NCBI GenBank assembly: GCA_947034895.1
Contig: OX344763.1
Span: forward strand, 38,315,025 to 38,379,024
DNA from: Rhytidiadelphus loreus
Taxonomy: Eukaryota; Streptophyta; Bryopsida; Hypnales; Hylocomiaceae
Direction: 5' to 3'
Length of the DNA stretch: 64,000 bases
Below the pieces are notes generated by a model. The model had not been told where the DNA came from. It did no database searches and worked only from the letters and a program-made list of their open reading frames with translations. Shown here piece by piece: positions 12,673 through 24,349 of the stretch (position 1 is its first letter; the number at the start of each line of letters is the position of its first letter). A program made the position numbers and the translations under genes.

Positions 12673-13765
12673 CTTTGAGAGAGAACAGTCAACTCTTCCG
12701 TCGATTAGGACGTGTTGATTAAAAAGCAAAATCAACAGAGTTTTGTCATTTTTCAGAGATTTTTAACAAGACTATGTCAAAGTGCTGGCTTGATTCTGAC
12801 ACACATTCTGTGAACTTCCTTCTTCTCAGCAAGTTTGCCACATAGGATGCATTGGGTCCACAGCAGTGTCATCAATTCCTGCTTGTCGACAATAATCGAA
12901 ATGGTGGAAAATAGTGTTTTTTCGTGGAAGGTCGTTCTTGACAAGTGGATCTGTTACTGCAGAGATGGCGCTACCTCCATTCATTTGTAGCCCACATTGT
13001 AGACAGGTGCTAGCCTGACATGTGTAGGTTCGGAGTTCTATGCATCTGCATGTGCAAATTTCGTGCAGGCTTCTAGAGAAGGTTCGGTGGTGAATTGTGG
13101 TTATGTTGCCTTGCATAAATGTCCATGATACATTGAGACGATAAATACATGTTGCATGTAATAAATGAAGGCTTCCGTGACACGTAAAATTTAGAAAGGC
13201 ATTTTCTTCTCTCATTTCTGAGATCACAATTAATGAAAATTGCTAATAGCAGTTGTGTTCAGCTCTCATTTCTGAGATCACAATTAATGAAAATTGCTAA
13301 TAGCAGTTGTGTTCAGTAGAAGGCCTCATCTGTGTACTGCAACCTTATTTATACCTACATGTTCTGCAATATATAATATACAAAGTTCTTATTGACGGTA
13401 TAGACTATAGAGGTACCTATATTTTATGAACTGTAGTGCCTAGCTTTGTAGCTTTCATCCTTCTCAGTCTTATAAGCATATCACCCTGTAATTGAAATAC
13501 TAACATCTTCTTCTTCACTAAGTACAGACAACAAAGAAGATGTAGTGAATGTTGTCGTTCTTCGACCATGCCATTGAATTCTGAATTCATGTTGGAGGTA
13601 GGGCAGTTTTTGAGCCTCTTTCGCCTTTCGTCTTGTAATTTTAGGTTCAGATATTGTTGTCGCTTGCTTCAATATGCTGTAATTAGCATTCATTGAGTAA
13701 AACAGAAAAGCAGGTTGTCAGAAACAAAGCAGGTGCTTCCCATTCAAGAAAACAAGGTAGGCCGT
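12673..13765. other. CACTA left subterminal region
   Basis: No convincing gene. Open frames on either strand are short and unrelated to known families. It contains a perfect 54-bp tandem duplication (13209-13262 and 13263-13316), a recent replication-slippage type event. Confidence 0.6.
13209..13316. repeat. Perfect 54-bp tandem duplication
   Basis: The unit beginning CTCTCATTTCTGAGATCACA is present twice head to tail without a mismatch. No gene overlaps it. Confidence 0.9.
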
Positions 13766-15028
13766 TGTGAGCCCCAAATTCGTTACTTGGGACTCATTGT
13801 TTTCTTTTTTTTAGTTTATTACAAATTAAGGCATAAAGTAGTACAAAAAGCCCAAAAAAGAGTGTAGAACCAAAATAGGTATGTCACGTACCAGTATAGC
13901 ATTTGGTCATAAATAGCCTTTTATCCATAGATTACCCATAAAACCCACTTGTATATAGGTTAGAACCCGTAGTTAGTGGGAAACAATAGGGCTATTGGGA
14001 ACTTACCCAAAATAGCCCAAAACCTAGTGCATGTGACCATGATAGGCTAAATTAAGTCTTAGGAGAGTAAGGGAGGTCCCCACGTAAATTTCCAAAGATA
14101 GGTTCTAGTTTCCCCATTCCACCGACGAAACATTAGGAATCCAATTTGTTAGCTTGCAGGTGTCACTTGTCCCAGACAGGCCGCATGGAGGAATCCACAG
14201 CCGCCGGATGGTGTTCTCGGATTTGGAACATGTCGGGACATCCACGGCAAAACCCATTCGCCCAGATTCCCTCACATGTGAAAGATTCCCTGACTGCCGG
14301 TGATTCAACCGAAGTCAGTTTTCACCTCGCCACCAACTGTGTGCTAGAATAGCCTAAGATTTGGCACGTGACTTGGGGGACTCCATGAGAGGTTCCCCAA
14401 AAAGTCTCGGTTTTTTTTGATCTCCAAAGGATCTTTTTCCGAGCGGTCAACCGCCAAAGGCCACGTTGGGAAATTCATAGAAAATACCCAGGCCGCGGTA
14501 AAATCTCACTAAAAATTAGACTAGCATCTTTTATGTTAATAACGCGCCCCGACAAAATTCATGGAGTTCCAATAGCGGGAAGCAGCCGAAACTGACAACA
14601 TCCCCCCAATTAGTATTTACGGCAGGATCTTTGCGGGGTTGACCGGCGTCCCGGGAGCGTACGAAGTCGGAACGAAGACATCAAGGAGCCTTTTCTTACT
14701 CCCTAGAGCCTCCCCAACAACCCTAGCTAGTTACCCAAGCCAAAAGAGGTAAACCCCAAAAGTTAGGTTTTTACCCTTTTAATTGGCTCTAGTTGGCACT
14801 AGTTTCCGATGGGTTTTTTGTGATAGAAATAGGGGGTAGGGGATCTTTTAGGCTAAAAATGGCATTCTGAAGCCATTGGCGCAATCCATTTGCAATTCCG
14901 AGCTAAACTCCAAAAGTTAGAAACTAGGACCAGCGTAAAACCCAAGATTAGGTGAAAATCTCAAAGTTGGATGAAAATCCGGATGGATGAGGTTACTCGT
15001 CGAGGGGGGGAGTGGGCCCTTGGAAACC

Positions 15029-15035
15029 TATAAAA
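15029..15035 (+). promoter_or_regulatory. TATA box of LTR copy A
   Basis: CCTATAAAAGGGGGCCC lies about 1.26 kb into the LTR and is conserved in all four LTR copies (40610, 53936, and 47129-47135 inverted). It is the most TATA-like promoter word in the LTR; the start site would be about 30 bp downstream, leaving a very long R-U5. Confidence 0.6.
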
Positions 15036-15974
15036 GGGGGCCCTTCTCTCTCCCAAAACACCCCCAATACTTGTTTTGGGTCCGTGGGTCCAAGTTATCT
15101 TGGCATTTTTGGCATTTAGGCCAAAAAACCTCTACGGTGTTTTCGGAGCACTTTTTGCTCCCGTTGTTGTTCTATTTGCAGCTTTTAAAGGTCCTTGGAG
15201 TCCTTCTTCTTGTACGTATGTACTTTGTGTGCTTTCTTTGGCTTTCTTTTGGTCCCATTTGAAGAGTCTTTGGTGAAGTTTATCTTGTGTCGTGCACTAA
15301 CCCCAGAGTACCCCCCCACTATACCTTGGCGATGCCGCTTTGGGGGGCCTTTGGTGCATAAAGTCTCTTAACGTTACTACCTTATATGTACATGTGCCTT
15401 AGAAGGAGATCTAACCCTAGTAACCCTTTCCCTTGATTGTGTGGACCCCACCCTTCGGGGGACGGCGAAGCTTTGACCTTGTGACCCTTTGAGTCCTAAA
15501 GAGTGTGTTAAAACGAGTCCTAGACGGCGGAGCTTTGAATCCCAAGCCTTGGCAAGTCCTAAAGTCGGTGTTAAAACCGATCCTACGGCGAAGCTTTGGA
15601 CCCGGGAAGGTCTAAATTCCAAAAGTTTAGTTCCCAAGATCTTCTTGGGAAAGATTAAAGTTTAGCTCCCAAGATACCCCCTAGTTGGTAGAAAGGCGGA
15701 AGAACCCCCATAGGATAGCGGGGCTAACTCTCAGTTTATCCCCTAACGGCGAAGCTCTGCCCTCAAAAACATCACCTTTAGTCCAGCCCTATTTTACCCT
15801 GACCACAAAAAGTAATATCCAGTTTAGTTTTTAGTTGAGTGGGTTCCCATACGGGAACCCGAGAGGAGGAATTTAGGAAGGAGAGAGAAACCAGCACCAG
15901 CACCAGCGCCAGACCAGCCACCAGCCACCAGCACCAGTACCGGGGCAGCCCGGCAGCGGGACCGGCACAGTACA

Positions 15975-16205
15975 TGCACAATATCGGGGGAGCTTGGGCG
16001 GGGAGTCGGGGAGTCCAGGGGGCTTGGGTTGGGGAGTCCAGGGGGCTCGGGCTGGGAAGTCCAGGGTGCTTGGGCTGGGGAGTCGGGGAGTCTAGGGAGC
16101 TTGGGCGGGGAGTCCAGGGGGCTCGGGCTGGGAAGTCCATGGTGCTTGGGCTGGGGAGTCGGGGAGTCCAGGGAGCTTGGGCGGGGAGTCCAGAAAAGGG
16201 GGGGG
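15975..16205 (+). repeat. G-rich tandem block in LTR copy A
   Basis: Repeats of GCTTGGGCGGGGAGTC and GGGGAGTCCAGGGGGC type in direct order. The corresponding region in B/D is instead a CAGCGGGCAACCCAG-type array followed by G-runs, so this part of the LTR is evolving fast. Confidence 0.75.
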
Positions 16206-16788
16206 TGAAAGGAGAAATCCTCACCTCAACTAAATTCAGCACTACGGGACGATGCCCTGCGGGGCCCCACCACACCTTTTTTTTGGTTTTTTATCACACT
16301 AAGATTGAAACTGGGGTCTAGTGAAAGACTAACGAAAGGCCAACTCAAGGCTAAAGGAAGAAGGGGGGAAGAGAAGTCGCCATCCCACGCGTCCAAACCT
16401 GCACAACCTCTCAAAGTCCCTCACCAACAAGCCACCTCACACAATGATGACAAGATTAGGAAGGGGGTAGTTATAGGAGGGGAAGAAGGGAGAGACGATA
16501 AATAGTGTTGCGTCATAGGATTAGGTAGGAAATCTCAAAAGCTTCTTACAACCATTAGGAAGGAGATTAGGATGACACCGAAATGACGACGTAAGGGAAT
16601 AGGTGATTCTTCCATTAGATTAGCGTCATATTGTGTAAGGCCTGATTTAAAGGGTTGATAGGAATAGTGTTGAAAAAAAAAAAAAAGAGGCAAGGAGGAA
16701 GGAAGGAACCATTAAAGGTCTTTAGGGTGTACCACTTCGCCGAGGACTAAGCCGTTGGCATTTTACTACGTCAAAATACATGTCGACT

Positions 16789-16851
16789 ATGGAATACGAG
16801 CACGCGGCTGGAGGTATGGAGGAGGATGCCGCACATGCTAACGGCAATCAG
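16789..16851 (+). CDS. LTR-borne 21-codon leader exon ending at a 5' splice site (copy A)
   Basis: An ATG opens 63 nt (MEYEHAAGGMEE...) that end in CAG followed by GTGAGAC, a strong 5' splice site, in codon phase 0. The same 63-nt frame with no indel and the same donor occurs at 42358-42420, 55612-55674 and, inverted, 45454-45516, although the surrounding LTR differs by many indels. This suggests selection for a short coding leader spliced to an internal exon. The acceptor is not identified. Confidence 0.5.
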
Positions 16852-17040
16852 GTGAGACATTAAACAAATCTCCGATGTCTCTTTTTTTCCCTTCTAATTT
16901 ACGTTAGACTTTGCTAGATAGTGAATAATTCTGATTAGCAAATAGGGATTAGGGGGCCTTGAGTTAGACATAGAAGTTTATCAAATAGGACTCGAAGTAT
17001 CCAAACCCATTTCATACATAGGAGTGGCCCATACAAGCAA

Positions 17041-17345
17041 CTAAGTTAGATAAATTAAATTAGGAGATAAATTAGACAACTTAAATTAGGAGGAAAGATA
17101 AATTAAATTAGGAGATAAATTAGACAACTTAAATTAGAAGATTAAATTAGATAAAAGATAAATTAAATTAGAAGATTAAAATAGGAGAAAAGATAAATTA
17201 AATTAGAAGATTAAAGTAGAAGATAAATTAGATCAATCAAACTAGGGAATTAAATTAGGAAAAAAGATAAATTAAATTAGGAATTAAATTAAGAAATTAA
17301 ATTAGGAAAAAAGGATAAATTAAATTAAGGAAAAAGATAACTTGG
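17041..17345 (+). repeat. AT-rich minisatellite in LTR copy A
   Basis: Degenerate repeats of AAATTAGGAGATAAATTAGA and AAAAGATAAATTAAATTAGA. Equivalent arrays of other lengths lie at 42717-43165, 55975-56280 and, inverted, 44930-45255. Confidence 0.85.
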
Positions 17346-17691
17346 ATTAGGAAAAGACCCAATTAACTCAGGAAACCATGGAAGGGACTTAGGTAAATCC
17401 CTCCCCAGTCTTAAGAAGGGTCAATTAGTCTTAGATTCCCATAGATTAGGAAAGATTCGGTGGTAGTTCGCATAGGCTTCCGTTAGGGGACGGTTAGCCC
17501 GAACTATTCCCTCGCCAATTGGGGGCAACTCCATTGTCACCTGCGAAAACTAGGAACTTAGTAAGGAAGATCCATTGCTTGGAAGGCACAATGGACCGAC
17601 GCTTAGTCACCTGTTAGGTTAGAATTTAGTTAACCCCTAGAACCTGGTTGTGTCCGATTAATTACCAAGGGTGGGTAATTAAGCGCCCACA

Positions 17692-18036
17692 GCCGTATAC
17701 AAAACAGACACCGCAATCAAACATGTGCAATGGCACATGAAAATGGATTCACACTCACATTCTATTGGAACAAACAGATGGCCAACAAGAGGACGTTAGC
17801 TTCGTCTTCCTCTTTTACCACGTCGTGCAATTTGAGGATTGCCTCCACCTTCAGTGCGAAGAGAAGCGCTCCCTCCATCCTATGTATATGCAGACAAGTA
17901 CTTCTGAACATTTTTAGCATAGTCTTTGTACAAGTTCATATGACTACGTAATAAGAAAAATTTATTTGCGTACACCATGATTCCATGAACTTGAAAAACA
18001 AGAGCATAATTATATGTTTACAGGAGATATGCACCT
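17692..18036. other. CACTA interior resuming after the solo LTR
   Basis: Starts with the second GCCGT target copy. Nothing beyond the end of the minus-strand tnpA-like gene is recognised here. Confidence 0.5.
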
Positions 18037-20377
18037 TCATAGAATTATAGAGTTCCACGTGCTGTGCCGGTTCTGGCGTGCGGTACTATCATTGTCGACA
18101 TGGTCTTCGGCAATCTTGCCCTTCTGAATGTATATTTCTTCTGTTTGCAACGGAAAAACAGTAGGACGGCCTTCCAGTGCTTGAAGACGTTGCATCATTT
18201 TCATGACCAATGGATGCTGCACTATTTCGTCCGATGTCATGGAAAGTAGGTGGTCTTCAACGGGTGCGTCTCTTTTTAGTTCCTGACGTTGAATTGGCAC
18301 AGAGGCATCGTCAAGTACCGCATGGATGTGACCATGCAGGTAGTCTTCTTCTTGTTCCTTGTCTGTCGAATGACCACTTGTAGCACTCCCTCCTTCAATG
18401 TGCAGAACGTCTGGACTTTGAGATCTGCTTCCCTGCAGGACGTTCTTGCGCTTCTTTTGACTAGTCAAACGTCCATCGTAGCCTTTATCGCGTGACATTT
18501 CCTCCTGTATTTCTTCCGGATCGGGCGACCTACGAAGTGCCCGCCTCAATCTTTCTCTGACTCCCACCTCGCCAGAAGGACCGGTTCTCCCGAAATTCAC
18601 CCTACTTGTGTTTGCGTTACTACAGTCTTCAGACTTTTTCATTGCAGCTGGACTTGTCATTTGTCTTTCAGGTGTTCGCCAAGAACGGTTTGAGATGTCT
18701 TTCGGTTTGGGTTCATTACTGCGCATTTTCCTCCAGATCTCTGAATGCCTCAACATCACCCCACGGGCTATAGCTTGTTTTACATATTCAAATTTCACAG
18801 GGAATTCATACTCTCAGGTATGTTGAATCCAGTCCGCTATTTGTGCCACTGCCCCTTCGGGATGGTGGTTTATATTCCCTATAGCCGGATCAAGATCATG
18901 AGAAAGCAACAACAACTCCTTCCGCCACGCGCCCAAGCCCACTCCGTATGGTTTCCTACTGTGCTTGTCTACTAGTAAAAAATTGGCTGGCCGACCTTCC
19001 TTTTTTCGTTTGTTACCTTCTCTGTCACGCTTACATTGAATTTCCCGTCTTTCTTTTCTGCTGCTGGATTCATTTTGCGCTGGTAACGACTGCATGCGCC
19101 CCAGATTGTTCGCATGCTGCATGTCCTCGGAGTGTTGACTTCCGTCTTCGCTGTCTTCAATAGCCTTGTCGACTATATGACCCTCTCGGATAACCAAAGG
19201 ATGTTGTTATCGGTCGTTCATATTCTTGTCTCCTCCGGAACCGTGAAGAGAGGCCCATTCCTGTGGAAGATAGAAGTTATTCAGTACAGAGAAAACAGAA
19301 GCATCTTTCATGTATGCATGCTTCATAGAAGACTTTCATGACAGACAGAAATGAGGTTGACGCCTTCACGCACAGCATGTGCCCTGTGGTCTACAAAATC
19401 TTGACATGTGGAACTTGAGAATGACGTTACAACGCAGTGGATCGGAGCGCAATTGGCATTTCAGAAGTTTCTTGTACCTGCAATTCCTGCCTTGTAGGTG
19501 ACGGAGTACTCTTAGAGCCATGTCCATGACGTCGTCTCATGCTTTGTAAAGAACATTGTTGGCTCCTATCATCTCTATGAATTGATGTTTCTTGAAGCTG
19601 TCCTCCTTCATCATTGACTTCATTCGCAGTCAGCACTTGTTGATTGTAAGGATTTGTAGTGGACTGATTTGCAAATTCCATTGTATGGACGTTGTCATTT
19701 GACAAGCTTTGAAGGGGATCTTCCTCTGCATTGACGTGGTCAGTACGAACATCTGCATCAGAAGAAAGACATGATGCCGACATGTGCATGGATGACAATT
19801 ACTATGTTCATGCCCTGCAACAGAAAAGCAATAGAAGAGAAAGCGAATTCCGTTCTCTCTTCGTCTATGATAGCATCTATGAACACATACTTGAGCAATA
19901 TACGAAGTGTGTTTCACCTTCAATTTCACGCACAGCAACATGTACATGAAGACTACCTCCTCCCAATCCAATGACTACAACAATAATGAATGCTTGGACT
20001 GTGATGTTCAATGACAAGGAGTTCCGACTTACAATGCATGGTCCTATTGCTCGAAGCTCACCTTCATTAACTCTGCAGTGAACTTCGACATTGTTGAGTT
20101 GTCTAGTACGACGGAATCTTGACTGTTGTCTTTCTTGTACAGGTTCCCTTGCCCGACTGTCGTGAATTCGCTCCTTTGTTCTTCCCTGCAATGACCGTGA
20201 TGTAGTATTCAATGTTGCACCCACTACTCTTGAAGGCATGCTGTTCTCTGCTTCTGTACGTTTCCCTCGAGGTTTTGGACTGCAAGAAGTACTTCCTTTC
20301 TGTCCATGCAAAGCGCTCTGGTCCTTCCATGAAACAAAAGCTTCCATGTTCTTTTTAGTAATCGCCCGTTTCTCCAT
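18037..20377 (-). pseudogene. tnpA-like second CACTA protein, interrupted
   Basis: Read on the minus strand from a possible ATG at 20377 (MEKRAITKKNMEAFVSWKD) to a stop at 18037. The best segment is 19197-18037, one frame broken by a single TGA (18814-18816). It contains NFLLVDKHSRKPYGVGLGAW, then SLDP/DWIQ-like and EFPVKFEYVKQAIARGV stretches, then NRSWRTPERQMTSPAAMKKS and NFGRTGPSGEVGVRERLRRA before a charged, possibly coiled C-terminus. The order of a folded block, a GRTGPSG-type motif and a charged tail resembles plant Ptta/En/Spm (Transposase_24) proteins that accompany TNP2. Segments at 19427-19798 and 19877-20377 are Gln/Ser/Arg-rich and may be further exons. The homology is judged by eye. 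Confidence 0.5.
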
Positions 20378-22885
20378 GTTCTCCTATAATGACCAACAAC
20401 TACTTCATCAGCAACGCCTACGACACTGCATTTTTCATGTCCACAATTGCCAACTTCTAGAACCCCTCCACCAGCATACATGTGCTTCATGCTTCCTTGA
20501 GCTTGTTAGCATTACATCATGTACATATGATCGGACAATTGAATACAAAGCATACCTCCACTGCTGTGCTTCTCTTCAATCCACCCGTACTTAACCTAGA
20601 CAAGTACACATTCAAATAGAGAGGTATAAATGTAGGCCCTATTTGAAGTTGTCTTCAAATGCAAGCGTCTGTTCCATAGTATAGAAATGCAAACTGCATA
20701 TGGACGTCAAAGCTGCATGCCACTGCAATGCAATTCATGACAACAGATAGGACATAGAAATCCTACGGTGACATATTCCTGGAATAGTCGGGAAAAAATC
20801 TGTCACCGTCTTCACGTAGCCTCTGTACAACAACAGCGCATGTTCAGATGAAGTTTCTAGTTTTCCCAATGCACTTCATGAGTCGCGTGGCATGCAGGAA
20901 GACTGACGACATCGACGACCACATATTCTGATTGACAAGCCTACATTTGTACTGCTTTAAATTTCTGTCGAATCATTTCCATGTTCGAAAGCCATAGCCA
21001 TAGCCATTGTATAACTGGGGTTCATTACCATGCATGTCGACACTGCTGCAGTCTACCATCGATTAAGTTTCACTGAAATCATATGACACATGAAACAAGG
21101 AATTCATTACTACTTCTATGCCGTAAATGTGATGTCCTTCTTCAACCGTCACTTGGCAACAACTATTGTGTAGGACTTTGCACTACAACGCAGACATTGC
21201 AGTCAGGAAACATGTCGTGCACATGTACCGTTCGTTCTAACACAACACAGTATTGGGAAAGCACCTAATTTCAACAAACAGTTGTCCATGTTTTTGACCA
21301 ACTTGAATGGAAACGACATTGCAAGTAAGAGCACTGAAGAACTACCAACACATTCCCAGATGGTACCTACACATTGACAACATGAATTGCCAATTACTTT
21401 GTGGGACTGATTGTGCCTGTTGTATACCACTGGAACGTGAGATTGAAAATACCATCCAACAGTTGACATTCTCCCTGGAATAGCCCTTCAATTATGACAC
21501 AATTTCGATGTACCTTGCCTGCAGAACTGTCACGTGAGAAGAAGTAATCCACATCGCAGAAGTCTCTCCAGATTCTAGCTTAGAACTTACAAATTAGCTA
21601 CAGAAATGGCGGACTATGCCGAATAATGAACGTGCACAAAGTGACGATAATGATTGCAACAATGATTTCCTCGAATGTACATACTTCATAGGCTACAGAA
21701 CAATTCGAAGAAGTACACATTCATTGTAAGCAAATGCTTCCTGTGCACACAGAACATAAAATGGGGAGACAAGAGAAAAGAAAGTAAGCCATGCGGAATG
21801 AGCTGTACGTCCACAACGTCCATGAGCAAGTATGTGTTCATGCTACTCTTAGTTCGCAATCAGAAAACAGAACTTCCCAGCTCGTACTATAATGCCACAC
21901 AGAACAAAGAAACAGACGTCACACGTAGATGTTCCTACTACCCCTTTTCAATTCTTATCTATAAGCAGTTCAAGGCTAACAGGTACTATGTGCAACACAG
22001 AGAATTTCAGTAAAAAATTCATCCTCTACTAACATTGACGTGTACTGACCCTCATTTGTTATGTTCAGAACAGCGCGTACTCTTCTCTATAAATATTCTG
22101 ACGACCACTATGAATAACCTTCATGCACATTCACGAGAGGTGAGATTCCGTTTCAACAACAGTGAAGTTCAACATCCTTGGACCAAACTGTTGATGTTTT
22201 TCTACACAAATTCTTTTGTTCTCGTTTCGATTATGCAAGTGTTTAAAGTGGTTACTTGAATGCCTTCGTGGACGGCCGTCTTTGTCTCCAACGACTTTGT
22301 ATAGTAATGGTCTAGTATTATCTCACTTTCACGAACAGTTACCGCCGTCTTCCGGTTTGCATCTCTGAGTTCACGCTATCTATGTTGCCTAAATTTCTAG
22401 AAAACGTCGAACTTATCAGCGATAACGTCGTACTCTCTTTTACTACATACAATCCGAATTCCGAACTCCTGTTCTTGTTGTTCTTGCTCTATCTCCCATG
22501 AGCATCTACGTATGCACGTTTCCCATCTATCAACTTAAAAACAAGGTTTTCTTGCATCCTGTAGATGCCTTCCATTTCCGATGAAGTGCCTACGGAAAAA
22601 TCCCTGTGACAGTGAGACATTAACTTCAGGCCTACGGAGACGTGCATTGCAGACATTGGCCTATAGTCCTATACAACCGGGCTTTAACAAGGCACTCATC
22701 CCTAGGCAGTTGGCCCCATACTACGCTGCCTTATTTTTTTAATCCATGGCTATGGTAAAGTCTGCGTAATTTTACTAGGCGCGCCTTTCCTGAAGCCCAA
22801 AAAATTGACTACAGCGGCGCCCCTTCTCATCATATGCACTTCCATTTAGTACTGTATGTTGGCCTTCTTCATGATAGCCGCCAAG
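20378..22885. other. CACTA interior, no recognised gene
   Basis: Short open frames on both strands; none resembles a known domain and none shows convincing exon structure. Base composition is like the rest of the large CACTA element. The stretch lies between the tnpA-like gene and the nested small CACTA. Confidence 0.5.
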
Positions 22886-24349
22886 CACTACAAGAAATCG
22901 CTGTCCGATGTGACTGTTTGGAATGACTACAAAACTGTCATGTTGCAGTCACGTGACTAATAAATGACTTCAGGGCCCTACTGTCATTTCGGACAAGTCA
23001 TTTATTAAATGACTTCTAGTTTATTATCACCATCCAATATTGCCTTGGATGGAAAAAGTGGATGATAACAGTGAGGGAAAAGAAGGATAAAGAAAAGAGC
23101 CTAAATAAGATGTGTTCAGTCATTTTGAAGTCATTTTCTAGTTGCAGATGACCCCTCATGAATCCGACGTGGACTTCCACGTAGGCAGTCATTTAGTAGT
23201 CATTTTATAGTCATTTTAAAGTCACGATAGACCCTTTACAAATCTAACGTCGATAGCCACATTAGAAGTCATATTGTAGTCATTTAGAAGTTGCAGTGGA
23301 GTCTTTGCACCACTCTAGTGGACTGACACGTGGCAAGTCATTTCTGAAGTGATTTGAATTTAGGATTTTCAAATTGTGGCAATGTGTAAAAAGGACTGTA
23401 CTAACAATTGCATGGGAAGTAGGCATTCTACAGTCACATATGAAACAAGAAATCATATAAAATACATCATACACCATATACAATACATCAAATACCATAT
23501 ACAATACACAATATTTGACAAATGTATTGCATGACTTTTAAAGCCACTTAGTGTGTAAGTGTAAAGAGTTGAAATGACAAACCTTTTATATAAGTGGGGT
23601 GATAGGAGGCAAGACAAACCATGTGGGACATGTAAAACACAGAAATTGTGTTGTAAGTAATATTTTAGATCTCATTTAGGACTAGTAGATTAATTGTTTT
23701 AAAAAAACTTTGAACTAATAAAAGTTTGGAATTCAATCTCACTTTCATCTCCAAAAATTTGTTTTAGATTTTGAGCCTCAAATCAAAAGTTGTGGATAAA
23801 TTTGAGAAGAAGATTGGAAAGAATATTTTCTTAACATTTGTTTTGATTCTAGTAATGTAGAAGAAGTAATGTAGTTGCATAGAAGTCACAGACCTTACGT
23901 AGTTGCATAGAAGTCACAATGCAGTGTAAACACAATCATATATCTTTCCTTCCAGTCCTTCTTACGTTGTTATCTTTATCTTTATCAAATATTGAAAGAA
24001 AATGTATGTATAGTCATTTTCCAGTCTTGAAAAAGTCATTCTGCAGTCATTCTTAAGTGAGTTCCAGACGTTTTGTAACCGATGCGTGACTTAACTGTGA
24101 CTACCAAAAACCAGTCAGGAACGCGACCTACCACGTCATGCTATTCGCAACATAGTGGACGAAACGCTGTGGATGAAACTGTACGCCGTTCTTCTGTTCA
24201 TCCCGTAGTCACGGTTGCGACTGCTACGTGACTGCATTTGTGTGGTTTTTGGCAATTTGGTGCAATTATGGAGGTAGAGTCACGCTACAGTCACATCGGA
24301 CAAGGAGTCACATTTCTGTAGTCATTCCGGACAGCGTTTTCTTGTAGTG
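22886..24349. mobile_element. 1.46-kb non-autonomous CACTA element
   Basis: Starts CACTACAAGAAATCGCTGTC and ends GACAGCGTTTTCTTGTAGTG, giving TIRs that match over about 20 bp with one or two mismatches. It is flanked by a perfect 3-bp duplication AAG (22883-22885, 24350-24352). The flanks are rich in AGTCATTT and GTAGTCAT words in both directions, typical CACTA subterminal motifs. No protein is encoded. Its TIR resembles that of the 25-kb element (CACTACAAG...CTGTCC), so a related transposase probably moved it. Confidence 0.95.

Larger units (their letters stand above)
13766..17691 (+). mobile_element. Solo LTR of a long-LTR Gypsy retrotransposon (copy A)
   Basis: Begins TGTGAGCCCCAAATTCG and ends AATTAAGCGCCCACA, the same termini as the LTR pair at 39348 and 52674. 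It is 3926 bp long and flanked by the perfect 5-bp duplication GCCGT (13761-13765, 17692-17696), as expected of LTR-LTR recombination. It contains a TATA box (15029), a G-rich tandem block (15975-16205), the conserved mini-exon (16789-16851) and an AT-rich minisatellite (17041-17345). It is closer to inverted copy C than to the LTR pair B/D. Confidence 0.92.

Noticed and set aside
14987..15262. Open frame starting MRLLVEGGSGPLETYKRGPF, present in all four LTR copies (also 40568, 53894, and 46902-47177 inverted)
   Set aside because: It overlaps the TATA box and start region, its ends shift between copies because of frameshifting indels, and the peptide resembles no protein. It recurs because the LTR recurs.
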